Shown: positions 9,445 through 17,741 of the stretch, piece after piece
Layout of the letters: each line of letters opens with the position of its first letter
How positions within the stretch are numbered: the first letter of the stretch is position 1
The notes under the pieces: generated by a model
What the model was told of the DNA's origin: nothing
The model's database searches: none
Seen by the model: the letters and a program-made list of their open reading frames with translations, nothing else
Translations under genes and position numbers: made by a program
Assembly (NCBI RefSeq): GCF_040744945.1
Contig: NZ_CP160453.1
Location: 5,580,001-5,644,000 of the forward strand
Source: Saccharothrix sp. HUAS TT1
GTDB taxonomy: Bacteria > Actinomycetota > Actinomycetes > Mycobacteriales > Pseudonocardiaceae
Direction of reading: 5' to 3'
Length of the DNA: 64,000 nucleotides

Positions 9445-12248
9445 GGCTGTTGGCGGTCGTGCTCGTGCTGCTGGGTTCCCTGGCCGCCACCGCTCCGGTG
9501 ACCGCGGCGCCGGTCGAGACCGCCGAGCGGCCCGTGGTGTCCTACGACAAGCACTCGCTGATGGTCGACGGCGAGCGGGTCATGCTGTGGTCGGGGGAGT
9601 TCCACTACTTCCGGCTGCCCAGCCCCGAGCTGTGGCGCGACGTGCTGGAGAAGGTCCGGGCGGCCGGGTTCAGCGGCGTGTCGCTGTACTTCCACTGGGG
9701 CTACCACTCGCCCGCTCCGGGCGTCTACGACTTCACCGGCGTGCGGGACGTGGACCGGCTGCTGCGGCTGGCCGACGAGCTGGGCCTGCACGTGGTGGCC
9801 CGGCCCGGTCCGTACATCAACGCCGAGACCAGCGGCGGCGGCTTCCCGGCGTGGTTGAAGGCGGTGGACGGGCGGGCGCGGTCCAGCGACCCCGGCTACA
9901 CCGCGGCCTACCGCGACTGGCTCGGCCACCTCAACCCGATCATCGCGCGGCACCAGGTGTCGCGCGGCGGCTCGGTGATCGCCTACAACGTCGAGAACGA
10001 GTACGCCGTCAACGTCGACACCGCCTACATGCAGGACCTCCAGGACCAGGCCAGGGCTGCGGGCGTCGACGTGCCGATCGTGCACAACAACTGCTGCGGC
10101 GGGTACCTGGCCAACTGGTCGTCCGGCGAGGGCGCCGTGGAGATCCCCGGCGTCGACGACTACCCGCAGCTGTTCAACTGCCGCGAACCCGACGCGTGGG
10201 GCTCGGCCGAGGGCGTGACCCGGCGGCTGAACGACACCGCGCCGGTGTACGCCGCCGAGTACCAGGCGGGTGCGATCGACCTGAACGACGCCGGGTACGA
10301 CAAGTGCCGGCAGCTGACCGGCCCGGAGTACATGAAGGTGTTCTACAAGTCGAACGTCGTGGAGAGCGGCGCGACGATGTTCGGCTACTACATGGCCTTC
10401 GGCGGCACGTCCTGGGGCTGGCTGCCGCAGCCCAACGACGTCTACACCTCCTACGACTACGGCGCGGCGATCACCGAGTCGCGGCAGCTCACCGCCAAGT
10501 ACGACGAGTTCAAGCGCCAGGGCTACTTCATGACGACCGTGGCGCCGATCCTGAAGACCGACGCCGCCACCGCGCCGACCCCCGCCGACCCGGCGGTGCG
10601 CACGGCGGCGCGGTCCAACCCGGACACCGGCACCCAGTTCGTCCTGGTGCGGCACGCCGACCGGCGCACCGACACCGACGTGTCCACCACCCTGGACTGG
10701 GCCACCCCGGACGGCAGCTACCGGGTGCCCGTGCGGGTCGACGGCCGGGACGCCAAGATCCTGGTCGCCGGGTACGACCTGGGCGGCCAGCGGCTGGTGT
10801 GGTCGAACTCGGAGGTCCTGACCCACGTCGACGTGTCCGGTCGCGACGTGGCCGTGCTCTACGGCCGTGACGGCGAGCAGGGCTCGACCGTGCTGCGGTA
10901 CGACTCGGCCCCGACCGTGGAGGTGCTCGACGGCCAGGTGCGCAGCAGCTACGACAACGGCGACCTGCGGCTGGACTACACCCACACCGGCCTGGCCCGG
11001 GTGCTGGTCTCCGGCGGCGGGCGCAAGCCGGTGCTGCTCATGCTCGGCACCGACGAGACCGCCGCGCGGTTCTGGAAGCTGGACACCGGGGCCGGGCCCG
11101 TCCTGGTCCTCGGCACCGCGCTGGCCAGGGGAGCCGAGGTCGAGGGCGACCGGCTGCGGCTGCGCGCCGACACCGACCGCGCGGGTGAGGTGGAGGTGTT
11201 CGCGCCGGTCCGGCACCTGTCGGTCGGCGGGCGCCCGGTGTCCGCGCGCCGCACGTCCAGCGGTTCCCTGGTCGGCTCGCTGCCCGGTCCGCGGCAGGTG
11301 CGCCTGCCCGAGCTGACCGGGTGGCGGTACCGCGCCGAGGCGCCCGGCATGGCCGAGTCCGGCTGGACCACCGCGGACCGGACCACCACCGCGAGCCCGA
11401 TCAAGCCCAGGACGCTGCCGGTGCTCTACTCCGACGAGTACGGCCACCACAACGGCAACGTCTGGTACCGCGGCCGGTTCACCGCCACCGGCGCCGAGAA
11501 GGCGATCAGCGTCAACGCCGTCACCGGCAGGCGCGGCGTCTACCTGGTCTGGCTCAACGGCCGCTACCTCGGCTCGGCCGCGGGCGGCACGCAGGCCGAC
11601 TCCGAACCGGTCAACCCCGACCCGGGCCGCGGCGACTTCGCCGTGCCCGAGGGGCTGCTGGCCGGCGGTGAGCGGGCCACGCTGACCGTGCTGGTCGAGA
11701 ACATGGGCCACAACGACGACTGGACCGCCGACGACGTGCGCCACAAGCAGCCGCGCGGCCTGTTCGGGGTGGTGGTCGAGGGCTCCACCGCGCCGATCTC
11801 GTGGCAGATCCGCGGTTCGCGGGCGATGGACGGCGAACGCGGCCCGATGAACACCGGCGGCCTGTACGGCGAGCGCGCCGGCTGGCACCTGCCCGGCTCC
11901 GGAACCTGGCACCGCCCGCCGGGCGCGCTGGCGCCGGGGGTGTCCTGGTACCGCACCACCTTCGACCTGGACCTGCCGCGCGGGCACGACGTCTCGCTCG
12001 GCCTGCGGTTCGACGACACCACCGACCGCGACTACCGGGTGCTGATCTTCGTCAACGGCTGGAACATGGGCCAGTACCTCAACGCCGCCGGCCCGCAGCG
12101 CGAGTTCGTGCTGCCCACCGGCGTGCTGCGCGACCACAACACGCTCACCTTCGCCGTGATCTCCACCGGTGCGGCGCAGGGTGATCCGGGACCGGTGCGC
12201 CTGGTGACCCTAGGCAACCACCGGACCGGTGCTGCCACGGGCCGTTAG
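9441..12248 (+). CDS. Secreted GH35 beta-galactosidase
   Basis: A 935-residue GH35 protein with an N-terminal Sec signal peptide (~20-25 residues, hydrophobic LLAVVLVLLGSL, then TAAPV). The catalytic barrel contains the NVENEYAV motif (residues ~184-190, acid/base Glu) and AEYQAGA around Glu273, the probable nucleophile. C-terminal beta-rich jelly-roll domains follow, as in large bacterial and plant GH35 enzymes. Predicted role: removal of terminal galactose from xyloglucan side chains outside the cell before import. The last 39 bp overlap the 3' end of the convergent LacI gene. Confidence 0.9.
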   Translation: MRLLAVVLVLLGSLAATAPVTAAPVETAERPVVSYDKHSLMVDGERVMLWSGEFHYFRLPSPELWRDVLEKVRAAGFSGVSLYFHWGYHSPAPGVYDFTGVRDVDRLLRLADELGLHVVARPGPYINAETSGGGFPAWLKAVDGRARSSDPGYTAAYRDWLGHLNPIIARHQVSRGGSVIAYNVENEYAVNVDTAYMQDLQDQARAAGVDVPIVHNNCCGGYLANWSSGEGAVEIPGVDDYPQLFNCREPDAWGSAEGVTRRLNDTAPVYAAEYQAGAIDLNDAGYDKCRQLTGPEYMKVFYKSNVVESGATMFGYYMAFGGTSWGWLPQPNDVYTSYDYGAAITESRQLTAKYDEFKRQGYFMTTVAPILKTDAATAPTPADPAVRTAARSNPDTGTQFVLVRHADRRTDTDVSTTLDWATPDGSYRVPVRVDGRDAKILVAGYDLGGQRLVWSNSEVLTHVDVSGRDVAVLYGRDGEQGSTVLRYDSAPTVEVLDGQVRSSYDNGDLRLDYTHTGLARVLVSGGGRKPVLLMLGTDETAARFWKLDTGAGPVLVLGTALARGAEVEGDRLRLRADTDRAGEVEVFAPVRHLSVGGRPVSARRTSSGSLVGSLPGPRQVRLPELTGWRYRAEAPGMAESGWTTADRTTTASPIKPRTLPVLYSDEYGHHNGNVWYRGRFTATGAEKAISVNAVTGRRGVYLVWLNGRYLGSAAGGTQADSEPVNPDPGRGDFAVPEGLLAGGERATLTVLVENMGHNDDWTADDVRHKQPRGLFGVVVEGSTAPISWQIRGSRAMDGERGPMNTGGLYGERAGWHLPGSGTWHRPPGALAPGVSWYRTTFDLDLPRGHDVSLGLRFDDTTDRDYRVLIFVNGWNMGQYLNAAGPQREFVLPTGVLRDHNTLTFAVISTGAAQGDPGPVRLVTLGNHRTGAATGR

Positions 12249-13217
12249 CCGCGGCGGCAGCAGCCGGACCTCCGGGTCGGCCGGGCCGTCGAGCCGGCGC
12301 ATCGCCAGCTCGACGGCCAGCCGGCCGATCTCGACGGCGGGCAGGTCGACCGAGGACAGCGGCACGGCCTGCGCCCGCGCCACGTCCGGCGGGCAGACCG
12401 CGAGCACCGAGATGTCGCGCGGCACCCGCCTGCCCCGGCGGGCCAGCTCGGACAGCAGCGGGCCGAGGATCGCCTCGTTGTGCACGACCAGGCCGGTGAC
12501 CGGGCCGCGACCGGCCAGCAGCCCGTCCAGGCACTCGCGCAGCCCGTCGTAGGTGGGCACGCAGGCCAGCGCGGTGGCCTCGATCCCGCGGCTCGCGGCG
12601 GTCTTGCGGAACCCGCCGAGGAACCGGCCCGCGTAGCTCGTGCCGCGCTCGTAGACGGCGGGGGAGGGACCGATGAGGGCGATGTCGCGGTGACCGAGGT
12701 CGGCGAGGTGGGTGACGCACTCCGACCCGGCGGCGGTGAAGTCCAGGTCCACGCAGGTCAGGTCGCGGGTGTCGTCCGGCACGCCGATCAGCACCGCCGG
12801 CCGGGCCAGCTCGCGCAGCACCGGCACGCGCGGCTCGGCGGCCTCGACGTCCATCACGATGATCGCGTCGGCCAGCGCGGAGGCCGCGACCCGGTGCAGG
12901 CCCTCCGCGCCCTCGTCGGCGGTCAGCAGCAGCACGTCGTGGTCGTGGGTGCGGGCCTCGGCGACGGTGGCGGTGACGAACTGCATGACCACCGGGACGT
13001 TCAGGTCGGCGCGCAGCGGGACGACCAGGGCCAGCACGTTGGTGCGGCTGCTCGCCAGCGCCCGCGCGCCCGCGTTGGGCCGGTAGCCGAGCTTGCGGAT
13101 GCTGTGGTGCACCCGGCGCCTGGTCGTCTCCGAGATCGAGCGCTTCCCGGACAGCACGTAGGACACGGTGCTGGGCGAAACCCCGGCCGCTCGGGCGACG
13201 TCGGCGATGGTGACCAT
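12210..13217 (-). CDS. LacI-family transcriptional repressor of the sugar operon
   Basis: A 335-residue regulator. The HTH (residues ~2-22, TIADVARAAGVSPSTVSYVL) with its hinge helix (RPNAGARALAS) is followed by a periplasmic-binding-protein-like sensor domain. The start at 13217 puts MVTIADVA at the N-terminus as in the family; a longer reading would run through the operator. It is convergent with GH35, overlapping it by 39 bp. Operators at 13296-13307 and 13409-13420 suggest autoregulation, and the identical core at 1127 links it to the GH3-GH35 operon. The inducer is probably an oligosaccharide derived from the imported substrate. Confidence 0.9.
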   Translation of the reverse strand: MVTIADVARAAGVSPSTVSYVLSGKRSISETTRRRVHHSIRKLGYRPNAGARALASSRTNVLALVVPLRADLNVPVVMQFVTATVAEARTHDHDVLLLTADEGAEGLHRVAASALADAIIVMDVEAAEPRVPVLRELARPAVLIGVPDDTRDLTCVDLDFTAAGSECVTHLADLGHRDIALIGPSPAVYERGTSYAGRFLGGFRKTAASRGIEATALACVPTYDGLRECLDGLLAGRGPVTGLVVHNEAILGPLLSELARRGRRVPRDISVLAVCPPDVARAQAVPLSSVDLPAVEIGRLAVELAMRRLDGPADPEVRLLPPRLTARGSTGPVVA

Positions 13218-13270
13218 CGGGCGATCATAGTACCTGCGCGACCCCGCAGGTCCACTGTGGACCATCTTGA

Positions 13271-13307
13271 ACGGTACCGTAACCCGACCCTGTATGAGAG
13301 CGCTAAC
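13271..13307. promoter_or_regulatory. LacI-type operator and a 10-bp palindrome upstream of lacI
   Basis: GAGAGCGCTAAC at 13296-13307 matches 10 of 12 positions of the 1127 operator. A perfect ACGGTACCGT palindrome sits at 13271-13280. Both lie 54-90 bp upstream of the repressor start, where autoregulation would act. The 13218-13591 interval holds no other gene that I can support. Confidence 0.65.
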
Positions 13308-13408
13308 ACATCGACGGTCCGACCGCAAGGCGATCGCGCACCGGCTTTGGCGAAATGAGAAAGTTGATCACCTGAGCGGTGGTGGCCCATCGCGCCGGGT
13401 GCAATCTG

Positions 13409-13420
13409 GTTAGCGTTAAC
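13409..13420. promoter_or_regulatory. LacI-type operator GTTAGCGTTAAC
   Basis: Matches the 1127 operator at 11 of 12 positions. It lies between the repressor gene and the rightward membrane-protein gene, so it could control either. With the 13296 site it makes a pair centred 113 bp apart. Confidence 0.7.
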
Positions 13421-13591
13421 AGAATTTCTCGCAGGGCATGGTCTTTCTAGGCTCTTGATCGGTGCGCCCGGCTGCGGTAAGCGCTTTCCAAATCCCTGGG
13501 CGCACTTTGACGAGTCGCATGGTGGGCCGTCACCCTGTGTACCCGAAAGTGGAGGAGCGGTGACGTTACGCTGCCCCCGGAGGTGGTGCGG

Positions 13592-14323
13592 GTGCGGTTG
13601 CCGTTCGGCGTGCACGCCGAGGTGCGCGCGGACTTCGAGCGGCGCTGGGCACGGGCGCGGCCGTTGGTGCTGCTCGGTTTCCTCGCGCCGCCGCTGACCG
13701 GCCTGGTGGTCGCGCTGGTGGCGCCGTGGCCGGGCCCGGTGGCGCCGTCCTGGGTCCTGCTGCTGGTCGGTCTCGCGACGCCGGTGTGGTTCCTGGTCCG
13801 CCGGGTCTTCGCGCGCCGGACGGGCTGGTGGACCGGCCTGGTCGCCTGCGCCGCCCTGGCGCAGGCGCTCGGCCTCTGGCTGCTCACCCTGCACCCGCTG
13901 CTCGTCCTGCCGACGGTGGTCGCCGCCGCCGTCGCCGCGCCGCTCCTGGCGCGGGCGAGGGCGCTGCTGCTGGACGGCGCCGGTGACGCGATCGCCGGGA
14001 CGACGCTCGGCGTGCGCAGCGGGTCGCGGCAGGTGCGCAACCCCACCGGGCACCCGGTGCCCGCCCACGCCGGTTTCGACGGCGAGCTGCTGCGCTGGCA
14101 CGTGACCACCGGACCGTCCAACCCGGACTTCTCCGGCGGCGAGCTGCCGCTGCGCGACATCACCGGCGTGCGGGTGGCCGAGGCGCGCGGCGAGCCCGCC
14201 GGCGAGGTGGTCGTGGTCCGGGCCGCCGGGCGGGACGTCGAACTGGTCGTCGGCCGCCCGCACGAGTTCGCCGCCCTGCTCGACCAGCGGCTCCGGCTGC
14301 TGCGCCGCCCCGGCTGGTCGTAA
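13592..14323 (+). CDS. Membrane protein of unknown function
   Basis: About 243 residues. Residues ~15-115 contain four hydrophobic segments rich in Leu/Val/Ala; the remainder is a soluble, beta-rich C-terminal domain that looks like a bacterial PH-like domain, though this is only an impression. GTG at 13592 is preferred because GGAGG lies 8 nt upstream; two further GTG codons (13583, 13586) would overlap that site. The LacI-type operator at 13409 lies upstream, but nothing in the protein suggests a sugar role. Confidence 0.7.
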   Translation: MRLPFGVHAEVRADFERRWARARPLVLLGFLAPPLTGLVVALVAPWPGPVAPSWVLLLVGLATPVWFLVRRVFARRTGWWTGLVACAALAQALGLWLLTLHPLLVLPTVVAAAVAAPLLARARALLLDGAGDAIAGTTLGVRSGSRQVRNPTGHPVPAHAGFDGELLRWHVTTGPSNPDFSGGELPLRDITGVRVAEARGEPAGEVVVVRAAGRDVELVVGRPHEFAALLDQRLRLLRRPGWS

Positions 14324-14381
14324 CGCCCGCCGTCGTCGCTCGTTGGTCGGGCACGGGTCCGACGACGGAAGGGGCAGCGGC

Positions 14382-15233
14382 ATGGCGACCGAGCGGTTGC
14401 GGCTGGAGGACGGCACGGAGCTGAACGTGGTGCGCAGCGGCCCGCCCGACGCCGAGCTGACCGTGGTGCTCGCCCACGGCTACGCGCTGGACCACCGCAG
14501 CTGGCACCGGGTGGTGGCGGCGCTGCCCGCGTCCGCGCGGGTGATCGCCTACGACCACCGCGGCCACGGAGCGTCCTCGCCCGCCGACAAGGGGACCGCG
14601 ACGATCGAACAGCTCGGCGACGACCTCGGCGAGCTGGTCGAGCGGCTGGCGCCCGAGGGTCGGGTCGTCGTCGCGGGCCACTCGATGGGCGGCATGGCCG
14701 CGATGGCGATGGCCGAGCGCCGTCCCCGCCTCTACCGGCAGCGGGTGGCGGGCATCGTCTTCGTGTCGACCGCCGCGACGGACCTGGGGGAGACGTCGTT
14801 GGCCTGGCCCAAGGCGCTGGGCAAGCTCGTCCGCGAGCTGGAGCGCGCCTTCGGCCCGCTGGTGCGCGCGGTCCGGGAGAGGATCGAGCCCGCGAAGACG
14901 GCCGGGCTGCGCTGGTGGCTGTTCGGCGACGAGCCGCGCCAGGAGGACGTGGACCTCACCGCGGACATGGTGTGGTCGCACTGGCCGGAGACCATCGCGT
15001 TGTTCCGGCCCGCGGTGGACCGGTACGACCGGGAGGCGGCGCTCACCGTCGCGGGGGAGCGGCCGGTGATCGCCATCGTCGGCGACGAGGACCGGCTGGT
15101 GCGCGAGTCCGACGCCGAGGCGCTGGCGGCGGCGGTCGGCGGCGAGTCGGCGGTGGTGGAGAACGCGGGCCACATGCTGCCGCTGGAAGCGCCGGCCGAG
15201 GTGGCCGCGCGGATCGTGGAACTCGGCGCCTGA
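14382..15233 (+). CDS. Alpha/beta-hydrolase fold protein
   Basis: A 283-residue hydrolase. The nucleophile elbow is GHSMGG, the oxyanion region HGYALDHRSWHRV. The acid lies after strand 6 (IVGDEDRLV) and the catalytic His is near the C-terminus (AGHMLPLEAP). This layout is shared by haloperoxidase-like, esterase and lactonase enzymes, so the substrate cannot be named. The start at 14382 follows a GGAAGGGG ribosome site; a longer reading from 14343 has no such signal. A strong hairpin ends the transcript. Confidence 0.88.
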   Translation: MATERLRLEDGTELNVVRSGPPDAELTVVLAHGYALDHRSWHRVVAALPASARVIAYDHRGHGASSPADKGTATIEQLGDDLGELVERLAPEGRVVVAGHSMGGMAAMAMAERRPRLYRQRVAGIVFVSTAATDLGETSLAWPKALGKLVRELERAFGPLVRAVRERIEPAKTAGLRWWLFGDEPRQEDVDLTADMVWSHWPETIALFRPAVDRYDREAALTVAGERPVIAIVGDEDRLVRESDAEALAAAVGGESAVVENAGHMLPLEAPAEVAARIVELGA

Positions 15234-15237
15234 CGCG

Positions 15238-15272
15238 CTCGTGCCCGGCGGTGGTGGTCCGCCGGGCACGAG
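15238..15272. terminator. Bidirectional terminator hairpin
   Basis: Perfect 14-bp stem (15238-15251 with 15259-15272) and a 7-nt loop, placed between two convergent genes. It can serve both strands. Confidence 0.85.
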
Positions 15273-15317
15273 TCCGGGTGTCGATCCGGTGGCGCTCCTG
15301 GAACGCCGACCCCGGCG

Positions 15318-15758
15318 TCAGGCCGGTGTCGTGCGGTAGCTCTCGGTGTAGTAGTCGCCGAGGCGTCGGCGGTAGTCGTCGGCGTCGAAGGTGTCCGCGT
15401 CGTACTCCGGCGCGTGCCGCACCTGGTCCTGCGTGCGGTCGACGTGCACCTTCTTGGCGTCGTGGTCGACCCTCGCCACGGCGCCGACCGGCAGCACGAC
15501 CTTCAGCTGCGACAGCCACGTGCCCGCGTCGACCAGCAGGCAGTCGGCGGGCACGCGCGCGTTGGCCTCGTCGACCTCGCCGATCGGGCCGTCGAGCGCT
15601 TCGACCCCGTACCCGAGCAGGCCGATGTCCGGGCGCTCCTGGCGCTGCGCCGGGTCGGTGGCCTCGCCCGCCTCGGGGGAGCTGGTGTCGCGCCGGTCGA
15701 AGACCTCGGCGACGTTGCGCCAGACCCACGGGGCGAAGGGGATGGGGAGCGGGTGCAT
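15318..15758 (-). CDS. PRC-barrel-like protein
   Basis: About 146 residues, cytoplasmic, acidic. The middle part (GYGVEALDGPIGEVDEA, then DCLLVDAG and KVVLPVGAVARVDHDAKKVHV) has the PRC-barrel pattern found in stress-linked or photosynthetic proteins. The C-terminus is Asp/Tyr-rich (YDADTFDADDYRRRLGDYY). The ATG at 15758 has GAGGAGG 6 nt upstream; an in-frame ATG 75 bp earlier has none. It follows the NUDIX gene after 140 bp, so it may be a separate unit or the tail of that operon. Function unknown. Confidence 0.75.
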   Translation of the reverse strand: MHPLPIPFAPWVWRNVAEVFDRRDTSSPEAGEATDPAQRQERPDIGLLGYGVEALDGPIGEVDEANARVPADCLLVDAGTWLSQLKVVLPVGAVARVDHDAKKVHVDRTQDQVRHAPEYDADTFDADDYRRRLGDYYTESYRTTPA

Positions 15759-15898
15759 CTCGGCCTCCTCGGTCGGGTGGACGACCAGGGGGTACCCGTT
15801 CGCACCGGGCAAAATCATGTCTGTGGACTCGATTACTTCAGTGTTGACCAAAACCAGTCCACTCGACGGGTGAAGTCGTGCGACAGGACCAAAACCGC

Positions 15899-16534
15899 TC
15901 AGGACGTCCAGCGCCAGACCGACGGCGGCCGGCCGCCCTTGGGTAGGGCGGCGGCGTGCTGGGCAGTGCGTTCGAGGCCGGGCACGCGTTCCATCGTGCG
16001 GCCGAGGTTGGCGGGGTAGGGGCGGTCGCCGGTCAGGGACTCGGTGACGTCGAGGGCTTGCGCGGTGGTGAACTCGCGGCCGAGGAGCCCTGCGGTGAAC
16101 GCGGTGTCGCGCCACAGGTGGCCGGCCAGGAGGGGGCGGCAGTCGTGGACGATGCGGTCGTGGTCGAAGGCCAGCGGTGGCACGTCGGCCAGCGGTGTCC
16201 AGGTGGGGCCGTCGCCGGTCAACCCGGCGGGGTCGACGGTGGCCCACAGGGCGATGGACAGGGTCGGGCCTCGCGGGTCGCGGGACGGTTCGTCGAACGT
16301 GGTGAGCTGGCCGGTGGCGGTGATGGCGGTCCCCGGCAGGCCGAGCTTGCCGGTGACGGCGCGGTGGGCGGCGTCGCGGAGGCGTTCGCCCTTGCCGAGC
16401 AGGACGCCGGGCAGGGCGAGCCGGCCTGCGAACGGGTCGAGGGCGCGGGGTGCGATGCCGAGCAGGACGGTGCGGGCGGTCGGGTCGAAGCGCAGGGCCA
16501 GCACGTCCACCGACACGGGGGTCGACTCGATCAT
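15899..16534 (-). CDS. NUDIX hydrolase-like protein
   Basis: A 211-residue protein related to NUDIX proteins with a C-terminal winged-helix extension. The core reads RLALPGVLLGKGERLRDAAHRAVTGKLGL. This corresponds to the NUDIX box but lacks the canonical REUXEE glutamates, with H-R-A-V-T-G-K in that position, so pyrophosphatase activity is doubtful. Such variants in actinomycetes sometimes act as sensors or repressors for nucleotide-sugar or NAD metabolites. It starts 19 bp after the PurA-like stop with GGGAG upstream, as the last gene of the pseudokinase-VWA-PurA operon. Confidence 0.8.
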   Translation of the reverse strand: MIESTPVSVDVLALRFDPTARTVLLGIAPRALDPFAGRLALPGVLLGKGERLRDAAHRAVTGKLGLPGTAITATGQLTTFDEPSRDPRGPTLSIALWATVDPAGLTGDGPTWTPLADVPPLAFDHDRIVHDCRPLLAGHLWRDTAFTAGLLGREFTTAQALDVTESLTGDRPYPANLGRTMERVPGLERTAQHAAALPKGGRPPSVWRWTS

Positions 16535-16553
16535 GGTGTGATTCTCCCGCACG

Positions 16554-17741
16554 TCAGCGGTGGGCGGGCGTCCGCACGGTGTAGTCCTCCCGGTCGGGTC
16601 CGTTGCCGGTGATGAGGACCGGGACGTCGAGGTGTTCTTCGAGCCAGGTGACGGGGTCGGGCAGGTCGGTGAGCGGTGCGTCGTGGGCGGTGGCGACTTT
16701 GAGGTCGTGGGCGTCGAGGTGGGTGACGGCGAGGCCGTCGACGCCGCCGGAGACGTCGATGGCGTAGCGGAGGAGGGTGGCGTCGAGGTGTCCGGTGCGC
16801 CAGGCGCCCTGGTAGTGGCCGGTGTCGTTGTGGTGTTCGGGGAAGCGGGTGAGGAGGGTGGGGTCTTCGGTGGGGAGGGGGCCCGCGCCGTGGCGGGTCT
16901 GGTAGGTGCGGGTGACGCCGATGACGGTGGCGTGGCGGTGGCCGAGGAGGGCGCGGGCGTTGTGGGGGGTGACGGTGGACCAGGTGGTGTGGGGGTGGAA
17001 GCCGTGGTGCTGGTCGAGGAGGACGCCTTGGGCGCCTTCGAAGACGAGGTCGCCCTGGTCGGCGAGGCGGCCGACTTCGTCGCCGGTGGTGGTGCGGACG
17101 GCTGCGGCGAAGTCGCGGTAGAGGTGGACGAGTTCGTCCACTGAGGTGGTGGGGCCGGTGAGGGGTTCGTAGAAGCGGGCGAGGGTGTCGAGCTTGGTGC
17201 GGAGGGTGGTGGGGTTGGCGCAGTCGCCGACGGTGGGTGGTGGTCCGGGTGTGCCGAGGACTTCTTGGTCCTCGACGGTGTCGCCGGTGGTGGCGTGGCG
17301 TTGGGTGAGGAGGCTGTACCAGGTGGTTTCGCCGATGCCCTTGCCGCAGCTGCCGTGGCGGGCGTGGCCGCGGGCGTCTTCGCGGGCTCGGTTGGCGGCG
17401 ACGTGGATGGGGGTGGTGAGGAGTGCGTCGGCGTCGATGGTGAGGAGTCGGAGCGGGTCGGGGATGCCGAGTTGTTCGAGTTGGCGGGTTTCGGTGGCGA
17501 GGGCGATGGGTTCGACGAGGACGTGGTGGGAGAGGTGGGTGGGGGTGCCGGTGAGGGTGCCGGAGCCGAATTGGCTGAAGGTGTGGTGGCGGTGGTGGGT
17601 GACGACGTTGTGGGCGGCTTGGGCGCCGCCGTTGAAGCGGATGACGGCGGTGGTGGGGCGGTGGTGGCAGAGTGCGTCCACCACCGCCCCTTTGCCTTCG
17701 TCGCCGAAGCCGAGGCCGATGACGATGGTGTGGTTGTTCAT
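16554..17741 (-). CDS. Divergent adenylosuccinate-synthetase paralogue (PurA-like)
   Basis: 395 residues, about 30-35 shorter than housekeeping PurA (the canonical enzyme joins IMP and aspartate using GTP). It keeps the GDEGKG phosphate loop with the catalytic Asp at residue 14, a conserved His at 44, and TYQTRHGAGPLPTE, matching the TTRVGAGPFPTE region of PurA. Other sites are altered: GGNNAGHT has become GGAQAAHN, GRGIGP has become GKGIGETTW, and the aspartate-binding TTTGRxRR loop is replaced by QGAWRTG. It is very His-rich. Its start overlaps the VWA stop by one base. The retained Asp argues against the phage PurZ type. It probably ligates a different nucleotide or acid, but that is inference. 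Confidence 0.85.
   Translation of the reverse strand: MNNHTIVIGLGFGDEGKGAVVDALCHHRPTTAVIRFNGGAQAAHNVVTHHRHHTFSQFGSGTLTGTPTHLSHHVLVEPIALATETRQLEQLGIPDPLRLLTIDADALLTTPIHVAANRAREDARGHARHGSCGKGIGETTWYSLLTQRHATTGDTVEDQEVLGTPGPPPTVGDCANPTTLRTKLDTLARFYEPLTGPTTSVDELVHLYRDFAAAVRTTTGDEVGRLADQGDLVFEGAQGVLLDQHHGFHPHTTWSTVTPHNARALLGHRHATVIGVTRTYQTRHGAGPLPTEDPTLLTRFPEHHNDTGHYQGAWRTGHLDATLLRYAIDVSGGVDGLAVTHLDAHDLKVATAHDAPLTDLPDPVTWLEEHLDVPVLITGNGPDREDYTVRTPAHR

Noticed and set aside
16554..17741. Phage-type PurZ (2-aminoadenine synthesis)
   Set aside because: PurZ has lost the catalytic Asp of the GDEGKG loop, which is present here, and no DNA polymerase or dATP hydrolase partners are nearby.
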